Shown here one piece after another: positions 1 to 8,759 of a DNA stretch of 64,000 bases. The stretch spans positions 62,001 to 126,000 of the forward strand of contig JBBAAM010000001.1 of the NCBI GenBank assembly GCA_041658245.1. The letters are read 5' to 3'. Numbering within the stretch: position 1 is the stretch's first letter; each line of letters begins with the position of its first letter. The notes below the pieces were generated by a model, which was not told the origin of the DNA, did not search any database, and was given only the letters and a program-made list of their open reading frames with translations. Origin of the DNA: Fen-1258 sp041658245 (GTDB lineage: Bacteria > Bacteroidota > Ignavibacteria > Ignavibacteriales > Melioribacteraceae). A program made the translations under genes and the position numbers.

Positions 1-2542
1 GGGAGTTTTTAGAGAACTCATTTGAGTATGGACTAAGCTGCTCTGTATTGTTTTTTAAGTTTTCCTGATCTTTGGAAAGAGTTAAAAGATCGTCTAGTAT
101 CTTCATCATATCATAAAAATTTTTCATCTGATTCATCTGCTGCATGGCGCTCTGTAAATTTTGCATTTGTTTCAGCATACTACTCATGTTCTGAGAAAGT
201 TCTTGCTGGTTCTGCATGCTTTGCATCTTTTGCATCTGCTGTAAATTTTTACCCGCTTCATCGGAAAGCTGTTCATTATTTTGTTTATCCAATTCGCTCT
301 TAAGTTTATCCATCTGCTCTTTAGGCATATCGGGAAGTTCATTCATCTTTTCGCCGAGTTTATTTACCTCGTCATTAAGTTTATTAATATCGCTTGTTAT
401 GTCCTTCTGGCGGTTAGTCAGTTCATCGCGCTTGGTTTTATCGGATAGACTTGATTGTTCTGTTTTGTTTTTTAACTCATCTATTTTCTGAGTAAGATCT
501 TCAGTGCGTTTAACTAGCTCATCAATTTTTTGTTCAATCTGTATCCTCTTTAGCAGATTGAGAGTGCGTTCAATACTTTTCTTAATATATTCTTCATTTG
601 CTTTCATTTCTTCCAGCGACATTTGCACATTATCGCGGTTCATACTATTAAGAGATTCTTGCAGCCGCTTGAACGCTTCCTTCATTTCTTCACTGCTCAT
701 TTTTTCCAGCAATTCCTGAAGCTCATTATATTTCTGAAGCGTCTCTTCCGAAAGGAGATTGTTTTTTGCAAGATCATTTTTCATTTCAGATAATTTACGA
801 GAAACATCTTCAATCTTTTTTGTGATCTCTTTGAACTTGTCAACCGCCTTTTCAACACGCTCCTTTTCCTGCCAGGAGATATCTTTTGAATTTTGTTTTA
901 GATCATCACTGATCTTTTGCATTTCTTGTTTTAACTGTTCGGCATCTTTAAGTGTTTGTGATAAATCTTTTTCAGATTCTTTTTGTTTGTCTTCCGCTTC
1001 GGCAAATAGTTCATTAAGAGATGGGACAGTAATAGTGAATTGTTTTGTCTTTGTAGATTTTGGTCCGCTTATGTTATCATTATCAAAAACTTCAAAGTAA
1101 TAGGAAAGAACTTCTCCTTCAGCAAGGACTAACAGTGCAAGATCCCAAACAAAGTACACCTCTTCTTCTTTTTGTTGATTGGAGATTGTTATTGGAACTT
1201 GCGTGAACTCCTCATTTGTAGGGCGGTACTTTGATGCCGAAAGCCGGAAGTTCAAATTCATTTTGCTAAAACCATAATCGTCGCTGATCTTAGAGACAAG
1301 AGAAATCTTGCTTTTATTTCCAAGTTTTATATTTTCATTAGGAGAAATCATTTCAATGGAAGGATTTTTATCAACCAAAGTTTTTATTGAATATGTAATG
1401 GGGTTTATGTTTGAGTAACCTTGTGCATCTGCGATAAGAATATAATAGCCTGCTTCTTTGGTAATAACGAAATCAACCGTTGCTTTTGTTGAAGCAAGGT
1501 TCATTTTTTTTGATGTACTGTCGCTAAACATTACAATTGCGCTGGAAAGTTCTCGCGACGAACTCATTGTTAATTTTATTTTACTGCCGATTAATGCCGT
1601 TATGTTTCCGTTATCTTTTTGTGTTTGTTCCGGCAAGCGGGTGTAAGCGGGTGGAGTGATCGTCAACTCACTGCTGGAAATTATAGGACGGTTAATAACA
1701 GAAATTTTGTATTTCTCGCTGGTAATATTTTCGGCAGTCGCGAAATATTCTAAAGGACTTTTTACGTTATTAATATAATAAGTAAAAATCCCAAGTGAAT
1801 CGGGCGATAATATCTTTTCCGAGAATTCGGTTTGCTCTTCGAATTTTTCCAATAGAGAAATTTCTTTCGGTTGTTCTCCGAGTGCTTTAATTTTTATTGT
1901 AATGTTGTCGCCCTTGGTGATCTCCGCATTTCCGGGTTCGATTTCAAAAACAAATTTTGCCGGGGGTGTATAATTTTTATTGTAATTGAGAAAACGAATT
2001 GCCGCCGAATGAAGAGATGGAACAAAAAAAACTAAGATAATAGTTGCAACAAATGTTGTAATATAAAGTTTCCATAAATTCTTTGTGGAAGTAAAATCCA
2101 CAACCGCATTAAAATTTAACTTCTCGGTTCTAGAATAAACATTTTTAAAAGCTGCATCAACAAGTTGATTTGAATAATTGATATTGTTTTCATTTATCAA
2201 CTGAACTGCATTTGCAAGTTCATCTTTAATTTCCGGATAATAAACGCCTACCTTACTGGCGGTTTCTATATAATCGGGATTAACGTAGTATATAAAATCT
2301 TTTATGAAAAGAAATGCAACATACAATCCAAACGTAAGCACTGTAACAACAAGAAATGAATAAAACAAAACTGTACGTAAATCAGGACTAAAATTGCCGA
2401 TGGCTTCAAGAAGGACAAGCACAAGAAATAAAATGCATAAAAATGTTGCCGAGAGAAATAATTTTCTCAACCCGTCTCTACGCTTTTCGTGCTCAACGAC
2501 AGAGCGGAGTTTCTTTTGTAATTCTATAAAATAACTATTCAT
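1..2542 (-). CDS. DUF4175-like large membrane protein (3' end outside window)
   Basis: The reading frame stays open from an ATG at 2542 to the window edge, giving 847 codons with the C-terminus missing. Three membrane segments lie at about residues 28-47, 57-80 and 158-177. They are followed by a large region with Ig-like stretches and then, from roughly residue 500, a long charged coiled coil that becomes very rich in Gln, Met and Asn. This layout (N-terminal membrane part, beta-rich middle, Gln/Met-rich coiled coil) is that of the DUF4175 family, whose function is not known. It lies 31 bases after the DUF4159 gene on the same strand, and the two are probably co-transcribed. An ATG four bases upstream at 2546 hits a stop after three codons, so 2542 is the start. 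Confidence 0.75.
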   Translation of the reverse strand, partial: MNSYFIELQKKLRSVVEHEKRRDGLRKLFLSATFLCILFLVLVLLEAIGNFSPDLRTVLFYSFLVVTVLTFGLYVAFLFIKDFIYYVNPDYIETASKVGVYYPEIKDELANAVQLINENNINYSNQLVDAAFKNVYSRTEKLNFNAVVDFTSTKNLWKLYITTFVATIILVFFVPSLHSAAIRFLNYNKNYTPPAKFVFEIEPGNAEITKGDNITIKIKALGEQPKEISLLEKFEEQTEFSEKILSPDSLGIFTYYINNVKSPLEYFATAENITSEKYKISVINRPIISSSELTITPPAYTRLPEQTQKDNGNITALIGSKIKLTMSSSRELSSAIVMFSDSTSKKMNLASTKATVDFVITKEAGYYILIADAQGYSNINPITYSIKTLVDKNPSIEMISPNENIKLGNKSKISLVSKISDDYGFSKMNLNFRLSASKYRPTNEEFTQVPITISNQQKEEEVYFVWDLALLVLAEGEVLSYYFEVFDNDNISGPKSTKTKQFTITVPSLNELFAEAEDKQKESEKDLSQTLKDAEQLKQEMQKISDDLKQNSKDISWQEKERVEKAVDKFKEITKKIEDVSRKLSEMKNDLAKNNLLSEETLQKYNELQELLEKMSSEEMKEAFKRLQESLNSMNRDNVQMSLEEMKANEEYIKKSIERTLNLLKRIQIEQKIDELVKRTEDLTQKIDELKNKTEQSSLSDKTKRDELTNRQKDITSDINKLNDEVNKLGEKMNELPDMPKEQMDKLKSELDKQNNEQLSDEAGKNLQQMQKMQSMQNQQELSQNMSSMLKQMQNLQSAMQQMNQMKNFYDMMKILDDLLTLSKDQENLKNNTEQLSPYSNEFSKNS

Positions 2543-2573
2543 TCATTTTCTTCTTAAAGTCATTCAGTAAAAA

Positions 2574-3236
2574 TTAGTTTGTAAGTGCCCAGACAACAAT
2601 GTTTGTCCCGAACTTTAACGCCTCTTCTCTTTTTGCGGGCGGATCTTTATGTACTTCCTGGTCGGCCCATCCGTCGCTCGGATTGCTTTCGTATGTGTAA
2701 TACAAACACAATCTGCCGTTAACAAATATTCCAAAACCTTGTGTGGGTTTCCCATCATGTTCATGTGTTTTAGGTACTCCCCCATTAAAATCATAAAAAC
2801 AATGATACAATCCGGAACTAAACGGCAGTTCAATTAAATCTTTTTCCGGAAAAACTTTTTTCATTTCTCTGCGAAAAGCTTTATCTAAACCGTAATCATC
2901 ATCAACATAAAGAAATCCACCATTCTCTAAATATGTTCGTAATTTTTTTGCTTCTGCATCCGAGAAAACAATGTTGCCATGTCCTGTCATAAACAAAAAC
3001 GGGTAATCAAAAATATTTCCGCTTGTCAGATCAACAAATTCATAAACTGGTTTTGTCTTGATGTTTGTGTTTTGTGCGACGAACTTGAGCAAATTTACTT
3101 CTGCCGAAGGATCATTGTACCAATCACCGCCCCCGTTATATTTCAAACGTGCAATCTTAAAGCCGCTTTCATTTTGGGCAAACGATATTGAAGTCAACAA
3201 GAGTAAAGTTAATAATATATTGTTCGATTGTTTCAT
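2574..3236 (-). CDS. DUF4159 domain exported protein
   Basis: A 220-residue protein with a Sec signal peptide (about residues 1-20, ending SISFA-QN). The mature part has the features of the DUF4159 family: a GGGDWY motif near residue 35, MTGHG near 83 and GGFLYVDDDYG near 106, which resembles the glutamine-amidotransferase-like fold of the family. The biochemical role is unknown. In Bacteroidota-like genomes such genes sit beside DUF4175 and MoxR/DUF58/BatA-type genes, and a DUF4175-like gene follows here. The first codons (MKQSNN) lie in a short repeated sequence, so the exact start is less certain than the body of the gene. Confidence 0.8.
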   Translation of the reverse strand: MKQSNNILLTLLLLTSISFAQNESGFKIARLKYNGGGDWYNDPSAEVNLLKFVAQNTNIKTKPVYEFVDLTSGNIFDYPFLFMTGHGNIVFSDAEAKKLRTYLENGGFLYVDDDYGLDKAFRREMKKVFPEKDLIELPFSSGLYHCFYDFNGGVPKTHEHDGKPTQGFGIFVNGRLCLYYTYESNPSDGWADQEVHKDPPAKREEALKFGTNIVVWALTN

Positions 3237-3249
3237 TGTTCGATTGTTA
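3226..3249. repeat. Short direct repeat across the DUF4159 start codon
   Basis: The sequence just upstream of the start codon is repeated in the first codons: on the minus strand the block ACAATCGAACAAT occurs twice, separated by a few bases, once before and once inside the gene. The TetR gene at 8682 begins with nearly the same codons (AAACAATCGAA). This looks like a seven-base-period tract of the kind found elsewhere in the window. Confidence 0.5.
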
Positions 3250-3422
3250 ATTACACAACGAAGATAAATATTTCATCTTCATTTTGCATAGGTAAATAAA
3301 TTGCTTGCAGATGCAAAGACTATAAACAAGTTTATCTGATTAAAACTATTTTTCCTTTGCATGATCCAAGCTAATCCGAATGCTATTCATTATTTTAACC
3401 GAGAAACTAATTAGGGATAGTT

Positions 3423-4889
3423 ATGAAAATCTCAAAACTTATTGTACTCCTTCTTTTTTCGGTAATCCTAAAAGCACAAACAATCAACTTCAACGACTAT
3501 TTCACAGATCAAACAATGCGGATTGATTACTTCCACGTTGGTGATGCTAACAGCGAGCTTGTTACCCTTGATCAAGTTTATCAATACGGTACATGGGCGG
3601 GCAATTTAAGTAAACTGCTCGATAATTTTAACAACGGTGCATATTACTACAAAGTATATAATGCGGCAAGTAACAAATTAATTTTCTCACGCGGGTTCGA
3701 CAGTTACTTTAAGGAATATCAAACGAGTGATGATGCATCGAAGGGAATCAAACGTACATATCACGAAAGCGCGATAATTCCTTTCCCTAAAAACGAAATT
3801 AAATTTGTTTTAGAAAAACGCGATAGACAAAATAATCTTAACGAAGTATTCTCAACAGAAATTGACCCCGCCGATCTTTACATTATTAAAGATGCTTTGA
3901 TAGACAAATCAGTAAAAGTTTTTAAAAGTTATTATAGCGGAAATCCGCACAATAAAGTTGATGTAGTAATTCTTGCAGAAGGCTACACAGCATTAGAACA
4001 GCAGAAATTTGAAAAAGATTTGAAGCGCTACACAATTCTTTTCTTAAGTCACGAACCGTTCAAATTGAACAAAGATAAGTTTAATATTTATGGTGTGTTT
4101 AAGGCATCTCAAGAAAGCGGAATTGACGAACCGGGCGCTAACATCTACAAAAATACAGCGCTGAGCACAAGATTTTATGCGCTTGGTTCAGAAAGATATG
4201 TTTTAACCGAAGACAACAAAGCACTGCACGATCTCGCAGCGCATGTTCCTTACGATGCTATCTATATTATGTGCAATAGTGCACGTTACGGCGGCGGCGG
4301 GATTTATAATTTCTACTGCACATTTTCTTCTGATAATCAATTTAGTCCGTACATATTTCTGCATGAGTTCGGTCATTCGTTCGGAGGATTGGCAGATGAG
4401 TATTATACATCCGATGTAGCTTACAATGAGTTCTATCCAGTCGGGCAAGAACCTGTCGAACCGAACATTACACGAATGCTTGATAAAAATATTTTGAAAT
4501 GGAAAAATCTTATTACACCGGAAATCGAATTGTCGACTCCGTGGGAAAAAGAAAATTATGATAAAATGGATTACGCATGGCAGAAAGAACGGAGAGAGAT
4601 GAATAAACACATAGCCGAATTAAAACGAGTTAAAGCCCCACAAAAACAAATTAATGCTGCACAAAATGAATACAACGAAAAGGATAAGGCACACAGCATC
4701 GAAGTTGATAAATATTTAACGAGCAGTAAATATTGGGGCAAAGTTGGTGCCTTTGAAGGAGCGGGATATTCTGCAAAAGGTGTTTACAGATCTATGGTAG
4801 ATTGTTTAATGTTCTCTAAAGGGACTAAACCGTTTTGCAAAGTTTGTGAAGAGCATATAATTAAAGTAATCAATCACTTTTCAAATTGA
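3423..4889 (+). CDS. Peptidase M64 (IgA peptidase family) exported metalloprotease
   Basis: A 488-residue exported protein with a signal peptide of about 18 residues ending LKA-QT. The zinc-binding and catalytic motif HEFGHSFGGLAD starts at residue 314 and gives His314, Glu315, His318 and Asp325, an HExxHxxGxxD arrangement. The strand VVILAEGYT near residue 181 is typical of the M64 catalytic domain, and residues of about 20-150 match the family's N-terminal beta domain. M64 enzymes cleave proteins outside the cytoplasm, and the founding member cleaves IgA. The substrate here is unknown. The gene stands alone, with the lipid kinase seven bases downstream in the same direction, so the two may be one transcript. 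Confidence 0.9.
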   Translation: MKISKLIVLLLFSVILKAQTINFNDYFTDQTMRIDYFHVGDANSELVTLDQVYQYGTWAGNLSKLLDNFNNGAYYYKVYNAASNKLIFSRGFDSYFKEYQTSDDASKGIKRTYHESAIIPFPKNEIKFVLEKRDRQNNLNEVFSTEIDPADLYIIKDALIDKSVKVFKSYYSGNPHNKVDVVILAEGYTALEQQKFEKDLKRYTILFLSHEPFKLNKDKFNIYGVFKASQESGIDEPGANIYKNTALSTRFYALGSERYVLTEDNKALHDLAAHVPYDAIYIMCNSARYGGGGIYNFYCTFSSDNQFSPYIFLHEFGHSFGGLADEYYTSDVAYNEFYPVGQEPVEPNITRMLDKNILKWKNLITPEIELSTPWEKENYDKMDYAWQKERREMNKHIAELKRVKAPQKQINAAQNEYNEKDKAHSIEVDKYLTSSKYWGKVGAFEGAGYSAKGVYRSMVDCLMFSKGTKPFCKVCEEHIIKVINHFSN

Positions 4890-4896
4890 GGATTGC

Positions 4897-5790
4897 ATGA
4901 AAATATTTTACTTAAATAATCCAGCCTCTAATGGTGGCAACGGCGCAAAATATTTTCCTTTAATCAAAAAAGAATTTGATAAACGCAATATTGAACACGA
5001 ATCGGTTCAAACTGAATATGCCGGCCATGGTACCGAGATAATTAAGAACCTGGATTTTGAAAAGTATGATGCAATAGCTGTTGCTGGTGGAGACGGAACA
5101 CTGTTCGAAACGATCAACGGTTACTTTGCGAACAAATCAGTCAAAAAAATTCCGGTTGGAGTAATTCCAATTGGAAGAGGGAATGCATTTGCCCGCGATT
5201 TAGAGTTATATCCGGAAAAATGGGAGGATGCTATTAATACTATTGCTTCCGGTAAAACCAAGCAGGTGGATGTTGGTTTTTGTAAAACACCAAATGAACA
5301 ATTCTATTTCATCAATATACTTGGACTTGGATTTGTTACAGATGTTGCGAGCACAGCATTTAAGCTGATGGCATTCGGGCATTTGTCCTACATTCTTGGC
5401 GTTTTGTATAGAACAATTTCGCTTAAACCATACAAGTTGAAAATAGAGATTGACGGCAAACAAATTGAAAGGGACAATATATTTGTAGAAATTTCCAACA
5501 CGCGCTATACCGGAAAAGATTTTTTGATGGCACCTTCGGCAGCGATAGATGATGGTTTGCTTGATGTTACATTGCTGAATAAACTTTCGCGTATTAAATT
5601 ATTACAATGTTTACCAAAAATATTTACGGGCGAACATGTTAAGTTAAAAAAAGTTGAATGCTTTAAGGCAAGAAAAATAAAGGTAGAAACAGTTCCTCAA
5701 AAACTTTTAACTCCCGATGGGCAGCTAATAGGTAATACACCAATTGAGATCGAATGTTACAGTAAGAAGTTGGAAGTATTTTTTAAGTAG
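4897..5790 (+). CDS. Diacylglycerol/lipid kinase, YegS-like
   Basis: A 297-residue cytoplasmic protein of the DAGK catalytic family, which transfers phosphate from ATP to a lipid alcohol such as diacylglycerol or, in relatives, sphingosine. The nucleotide-binding motif GGDGTLFE is at residues 64-71. The second glycine motif reads GRGNAFAR at 93-100, where most relatives have GTGNDFAR, so Asp is replaced by Ala. The C-terminal beta-sandwich (PDGQLIGNTPIEIE) is complete. A GAGG ribosome site precedes the ATG. It converges with the next gene, leaving five bases between the stops. The lipid substrate cannot be told from sequence. Confidence 0.88.
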   Translation: MKIFYLNNPASNGGNGAKYFPLIKKEFDKRNIEHESVQTEYAGHGTEIIKNLDFEKYDAIAVAGGDGTLFETINGYFANKSVKKIPVGVIPIGRGNAFARDLELYPEKWEDAINTIASGKTKQVDVGFCKTPNEQFYFINILGLGFVTDVASTAFKLMAFGHLSYILGVLYRTISLKPYKLKIEIDGKQIERDNIFVEISNTRYTGKDFLMAPSAAIDDGLLDVTLLNKLSRIKLLQCLPKIFTGEHVKLKKVECFKARKIKVETVPQKLLTPDGQLIGNTPIEIECYSKKLEVFFK

Positions 5791-5795
5791 AATTT

Positions 5796-6749
5796 TTATA
5801 ACCACGGTAATTTAGTCAGATCAACATTTCCGCCGGAGAGAATGAGTGCAACTTTTTTTCCAGAGAAATTTTCTTTGTTCTCAGATATTACCGCAAGCGT
5901 TACCGCTGAAGAAGGTTCAACTATAATTTTCATTCTTTCCCAAATCATTCTCATAGCATTAATTATAGATTCTTCTTCAGCGGTTAGAATTTCATTCACA
6001 TTATTCCGAAGTATTGAAAAAGTCTTTTCACTAAGATTCGTTAACAAACCATCACAGATGGTTTCGGGATTTATAGACGGATAAGTTATTCCATCACGAA
6101 TAGACCGGAAAGCATCATCGGCTCCTTTTGGTTCGGCGCCAAACACTTTTGTCTTCGAAGAAAAATATTTTGTGCTTAGACAAGTTCCACTTAACAATCC
6201 GCCGCCTCCAACGGGCGTGATTATAAAATCTAAATTATTCAAATCATCAAATATTTCTTTAGCACATGTAGCTTGTCCTGCGATGATCGAATAGTTGTCG
6301 TAGGGATGGATAAATGTTGCGCCGGTTTCTTCAACGACTTTTTTCAAAGCTTCCTCACGCGCTTGAAGAGTCGGCTCGCAGAAAATAATTTTAGCGCTAT
6401 ATCCTTGAACGGCATTCTTTTTTATTTGTGGAGCGGTTTTAGGCATAACAATATATGAGGGAATATCTTTCATCTTTGCGGCAAGAGCTAATGCCGCGGC
6501 GTGATTCCCCGACGAATGAGTTGCAACACCCGACGTTAATTCTTTATCGCTCAAAGACAAAACCGCATTACTTGCGCCTCTAAACTTAAACGCACCAACT
6601 TTTTGAAAGTTTTCGCATTTGAAATATAATTCGCAGCCAAAGATAGAATTTAAAGTTGAAGAAGTTAGTATTGGTGTGCGGCGGATTTGTTTATTAATCC
6701 GTTCGTGTGCTTCTAATATGTTTTGTTTCGTTGGTTCGTTTGTAAGCAT
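5796..6749 (-). CDS. Threonine/serine dehydratase-like PLP enzyme (fold type II)
   Basis: A 317-residue pyridoxal-phosphate enzyme of the tryptophan-synthase-beta fold. The PLP lysine is Lys55 in the motif FKFRGAS, SSGNHAAA lies near residue 79, and the phosphate-binding loop GGGGLLSG lies at 181-188, with a C-terminal SGGNVD. Length and motifs fit the threonine ammonia-lyase/serine racemase group without the C-terminal regulatory ACT domains of IlvA. It would deaminate L-threonine or L-serine, or racemise serine. It starts one base after the stop of the PP2C gene, with its ribosome site (AGGAT) inside that gene, so the two are translationally linked. Confidence 0.85.
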   Translation of the reverse strand: MLTNEPTKQNILEAHERINKQIRRTPILTSSTLNSIFGCELYFKCENFQKVGAFKFRGASNAVLSLSDKELTSGVATHSSGNHAAALALAAKMKDIPSYIVMPKTAPQIKKNAVQGYSAKIIFCEPTLQAREEALKKVVEETGATFIHPYDNYSIIAGQATCAKEIFDDLNNLDFIITPVGGGGLLSGTCLSTKYFSSKTKVFGAEPKGADDAFRSIRDGITYPSINPETICDGLLTNLSEKTFSILRNNVNEILTAEEESIINAMRMIWERMKIIVEPSSAVTLAVISENKENFSGKKVALILSGGNVDLTKLPWL

Positions 6750-6750
6750 T

Positions 6751-8037
6751 TTATTTTATCCTGAGTATTCCAAGTGTGATGTCGTCGCTTTGCTCTGTTT
6801 TACCTCGATAATTTTTAATTTCACTAAAAACTAAATCTGAAAAGTCTGATACATTTAAATTTCTGTTTAATAGAAGAATATCTTCAAAGTTATTCTCTCC
6901 AAATTCCTCTCCACGCAAATTCATTGCCTCCGGAATACCGTCGGTATAAAAGACAATCAGATCATTCTCCGAGAGAGAAAGCTCTTCGGATGAATAAGGA
7001 AAGTCAATACTGCCGAGCATCAAACCACCCGCCGTTAATTTCTCAAGTTGATCGGAGTTGTTTTTCAAGAAGTATATTGGATTGTGACCGGCATTAATGC
7101 TGTGCATAATTTCTTTTGAGTGATCATATAAACCAAACCAGGCAGTTACAAATTTATCCGTCCCGGTTGATGCAATTAAAAATTTATTTATCGAAACTAC
7201 AAATTGCGACAGATTAAAATTATTTCCGCTAAGAATTAAATACGTTTGCAAAAATGAATAAACAGTAGAGACAATAAGCGCAGCGGGAACGCTCTTACCC
7301 GTTACATCGGCGATCATAAAAAGAGTTTCATTTTTATTTAGTTTTATAACATTAAAATAATCTCCACCAACCTCCTTTGCGGGAACCAGCTTGACGTTAA
7401 TCTCCAAATCATCAAAAGAAGGAATGCATTGAGGAATAAGCTTCATCTGAATATTACGAGCAGTATTCAGTTCGTATTTTATTTCTAATTCTATCAGCCG
7501 TGCATTATCTATTGCTACGGCACATTGAGCGGCAAGAGCTTCAAACAATTTTAGATCTTCAGCAGTAAATGTTTCACCGCCTCTTTTGTTCATCGTTTGA
7601 ATTACTCCGATCAACTCTTTTTTACGGACCATAGGAACGCAAATCATATTACGCGTTCTGAATCCGGATTTCAGATCAAATTCTTTGTTGAAGCGGGAAT
7701 CTTTATAACAGTTATCAATAATGATCGGCTTTTTGTTTTTTGCAGTCCACCCGGAAATTCCCTCTCCAAGCTTAATGCTTTGCGATTTAATCGCTTTTCC
7801 TTTTTCTCCGGTAACTGTATGAAAGTGTAATTGTTTGTCTCCCTTATCATAAAGAAGAAGCGAGCTTGCTTCGGCTTGTAAAAGCTGTTTGCTGGCGAAG
7901 ATGATTTCATCAAGCAAATTTTTAAGTGGTTTCTTCTCAAAAATCTTTTTTGTAATGTCTTGAAAAAAATTTAACCGGGATAAAATATTCTTGGAATTTA
8001 TCGGAATGGATTTAGAAGAGGTTTTTATTTTTGCCAT
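6751..8037 (-). CDS. GAF domain plus PP2C-type (SpoIIE) serine phosphatase
   Basis: A 428-residue cytoplasmic signalling protein. A GAF sensor domain covers about residues 40-175 (AVAIDNARLIELEIK marks its end), followed by a linker helix and a SpoIIE/RsbU-type PP2C phosphatase from about 200 to 425. Metal-binding acidic motifs are visible (GGDYFNV, MIADVTGKSVPAALI, IVFYTDGIPEA, QSDDITLGIL). RsbU-type phosphatases dephosphorylate STAS-domain anti-sigma antagonists. Two such STAS proteins are encoded far away at 53106 and 58965, and whether they are its targets is inference. The signal sensed by the GAF domain is unknown. The gene follows the TetR gene and is coupled to the PLP enzyme. Confidence 0.88.
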   Translation of the reverse strand: MAKIKTSSKSIPINSKNILSRLNFFQDITKKIFEKKPLKNLLDEIIFASKQLLQAEASSLLLYDKGDKQLHFHTVTGEKGKAIKSQSIKLGEGISGWTAKNKKPIIIDNCYKDSRFNKEFDLKSGFRTRNMICVPMVRKKELIGVIQTMNKRGGETFTAEDLKLFEALAAQCAVAIDNARLIELEIKYELNTARNIQMKLIPQCIPSFDDLEINVKLVPAKEVGGDYFNVIKLNKNETLFMIADVTGKSVPAALIVSTVYSFLQTYLILSGNNFNLSQFVVSINKFLIASTGTDKFVTAWFGLYDHSKEIMHSINAGHNPIYFLKNNSDQLEKLTAGGLMLGSIDFPYSSEELSLSENDLIVFYTDGIPEAMNLRGEEFGENNFEDILLLNRNLNVSDFSDLVFSEIKNYRGKTEQSDDITLGILRIK

Positions 8038-8082
8038 TTCACAATCTTTTTTTTAATCACAGATTACTTATATACTCCAGAA

Positions 8083-8682
8083 TCAGTTTTTAATAGCTGC
8101 CCAGAAAAAATCAACATGCATATTTACGATCTTAAAAACAGTACTCATGTTTTTATTCTCACCAGAGACAAGATGTTCTGTGCGTATAAGAAATAATGGG
8201 GCAATAAATTGTTCGGCAAGAATCTCGGGATCGTACTGTTTAACTATTTTGGTTTTAACCATTTCACCGAAGATCAAACGGCACATTTTACGAAGCTCGC
8301 TTAAGTAATCAGTTGTGGAAAGTTCTTTGTTCCCAATGCGCGTAAACTGTTCCATTAAAAGTAAACGGATAAATTTTCGTTCTGGAGGTGTATTCCAATA
8401 GTTTATCAATCGTTCGGCTAAGTTTCTCAAGAACTTTTCCGGGTTAGATAGATCGTCAAGAAGATCATCACTTAAGATCTTTTCACTAATAGTCTTTGAT
8501 TTGAATTCAGCGAGGATAGCTAAAAATATTTCTTCTTTTGATTTGTAGTGATTATAAATCGCACTTTCTCTAATGCCAACCGCACGTGCGATCTGTCTTA
8601 TGGAAGCTCCATTATACCCATGCTGAGAAAAAAGATCTAAAGCCGCTGATAATATTAGTTGTTTTGTATTCGATTGTTTCAA
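8083..8682 (-). CDS. TetR/AcrR family transcriptional repressor
   Basis: A 199-residue regulator with the usual N-terminal helix-turn-helix at about residues 20-50 (GASIRQIARAVGIRESAIYNHY) and a variable ligand-binding C-terminal part that gives no hint of the ligand. It begins with TTG at 8682, preceded by AAGGA at a suitable distance. A perfect six-base inverted repeat 15 bases upstream is its likely operator, which suggests autoregulation. It lies downstream of valS but has its own promoter region. The PP2C gene follows 45 bases later and may be controlled with it. Confidence 0.87.
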   Translation of the reverse strand: MKQSNTKQLILSAALDLFSQHGYNGASIRQIARAVGIRESAIYNHYKSKEEIFLAILAEFKSKTISEKILSDDLLDDLSNPEKFLRNLAERLINYWNTPPERKFIRLLLMEQFTRIGNKELSTTDYLSELRKMCRLIFGEMVKTKIVKQYDPEILAEQFIAPLFLIRTEHLVSGENKNMSTVFKIVNMHVDFFWAAIKN

Positions 8683-8696
8683 TTAAGATATCCTTA

Positions 8697-8712
8697 ATGA
8701 ACACTCGTTCAT
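8697..8712. promoter_or_regulatory. Palindromic operator candidate for the TetR gene
   Basis: ATGAAC and GTTCAT form perfect six-base arms around the spacer ACTC. The element sits between valS and the TetR gene, 15 bases before the TetR start, where a repressor would block its own transcription. TetR proteins usually bind such palindromes. That this regulator binds here is inference. Confidence 0.55.
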
Positions 8713-8759
8713 AATATACAATTTTACTTATTGAATGTATAGTGATGAATAATGAAGCG

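Noticed and set aside
1..1100. Series of plus-strand frames at the left edge
   Set aside because: They are antisense to a single uninterrupted minus-strand frame from 2542 with a coherent membrane and coiled-coil protein.
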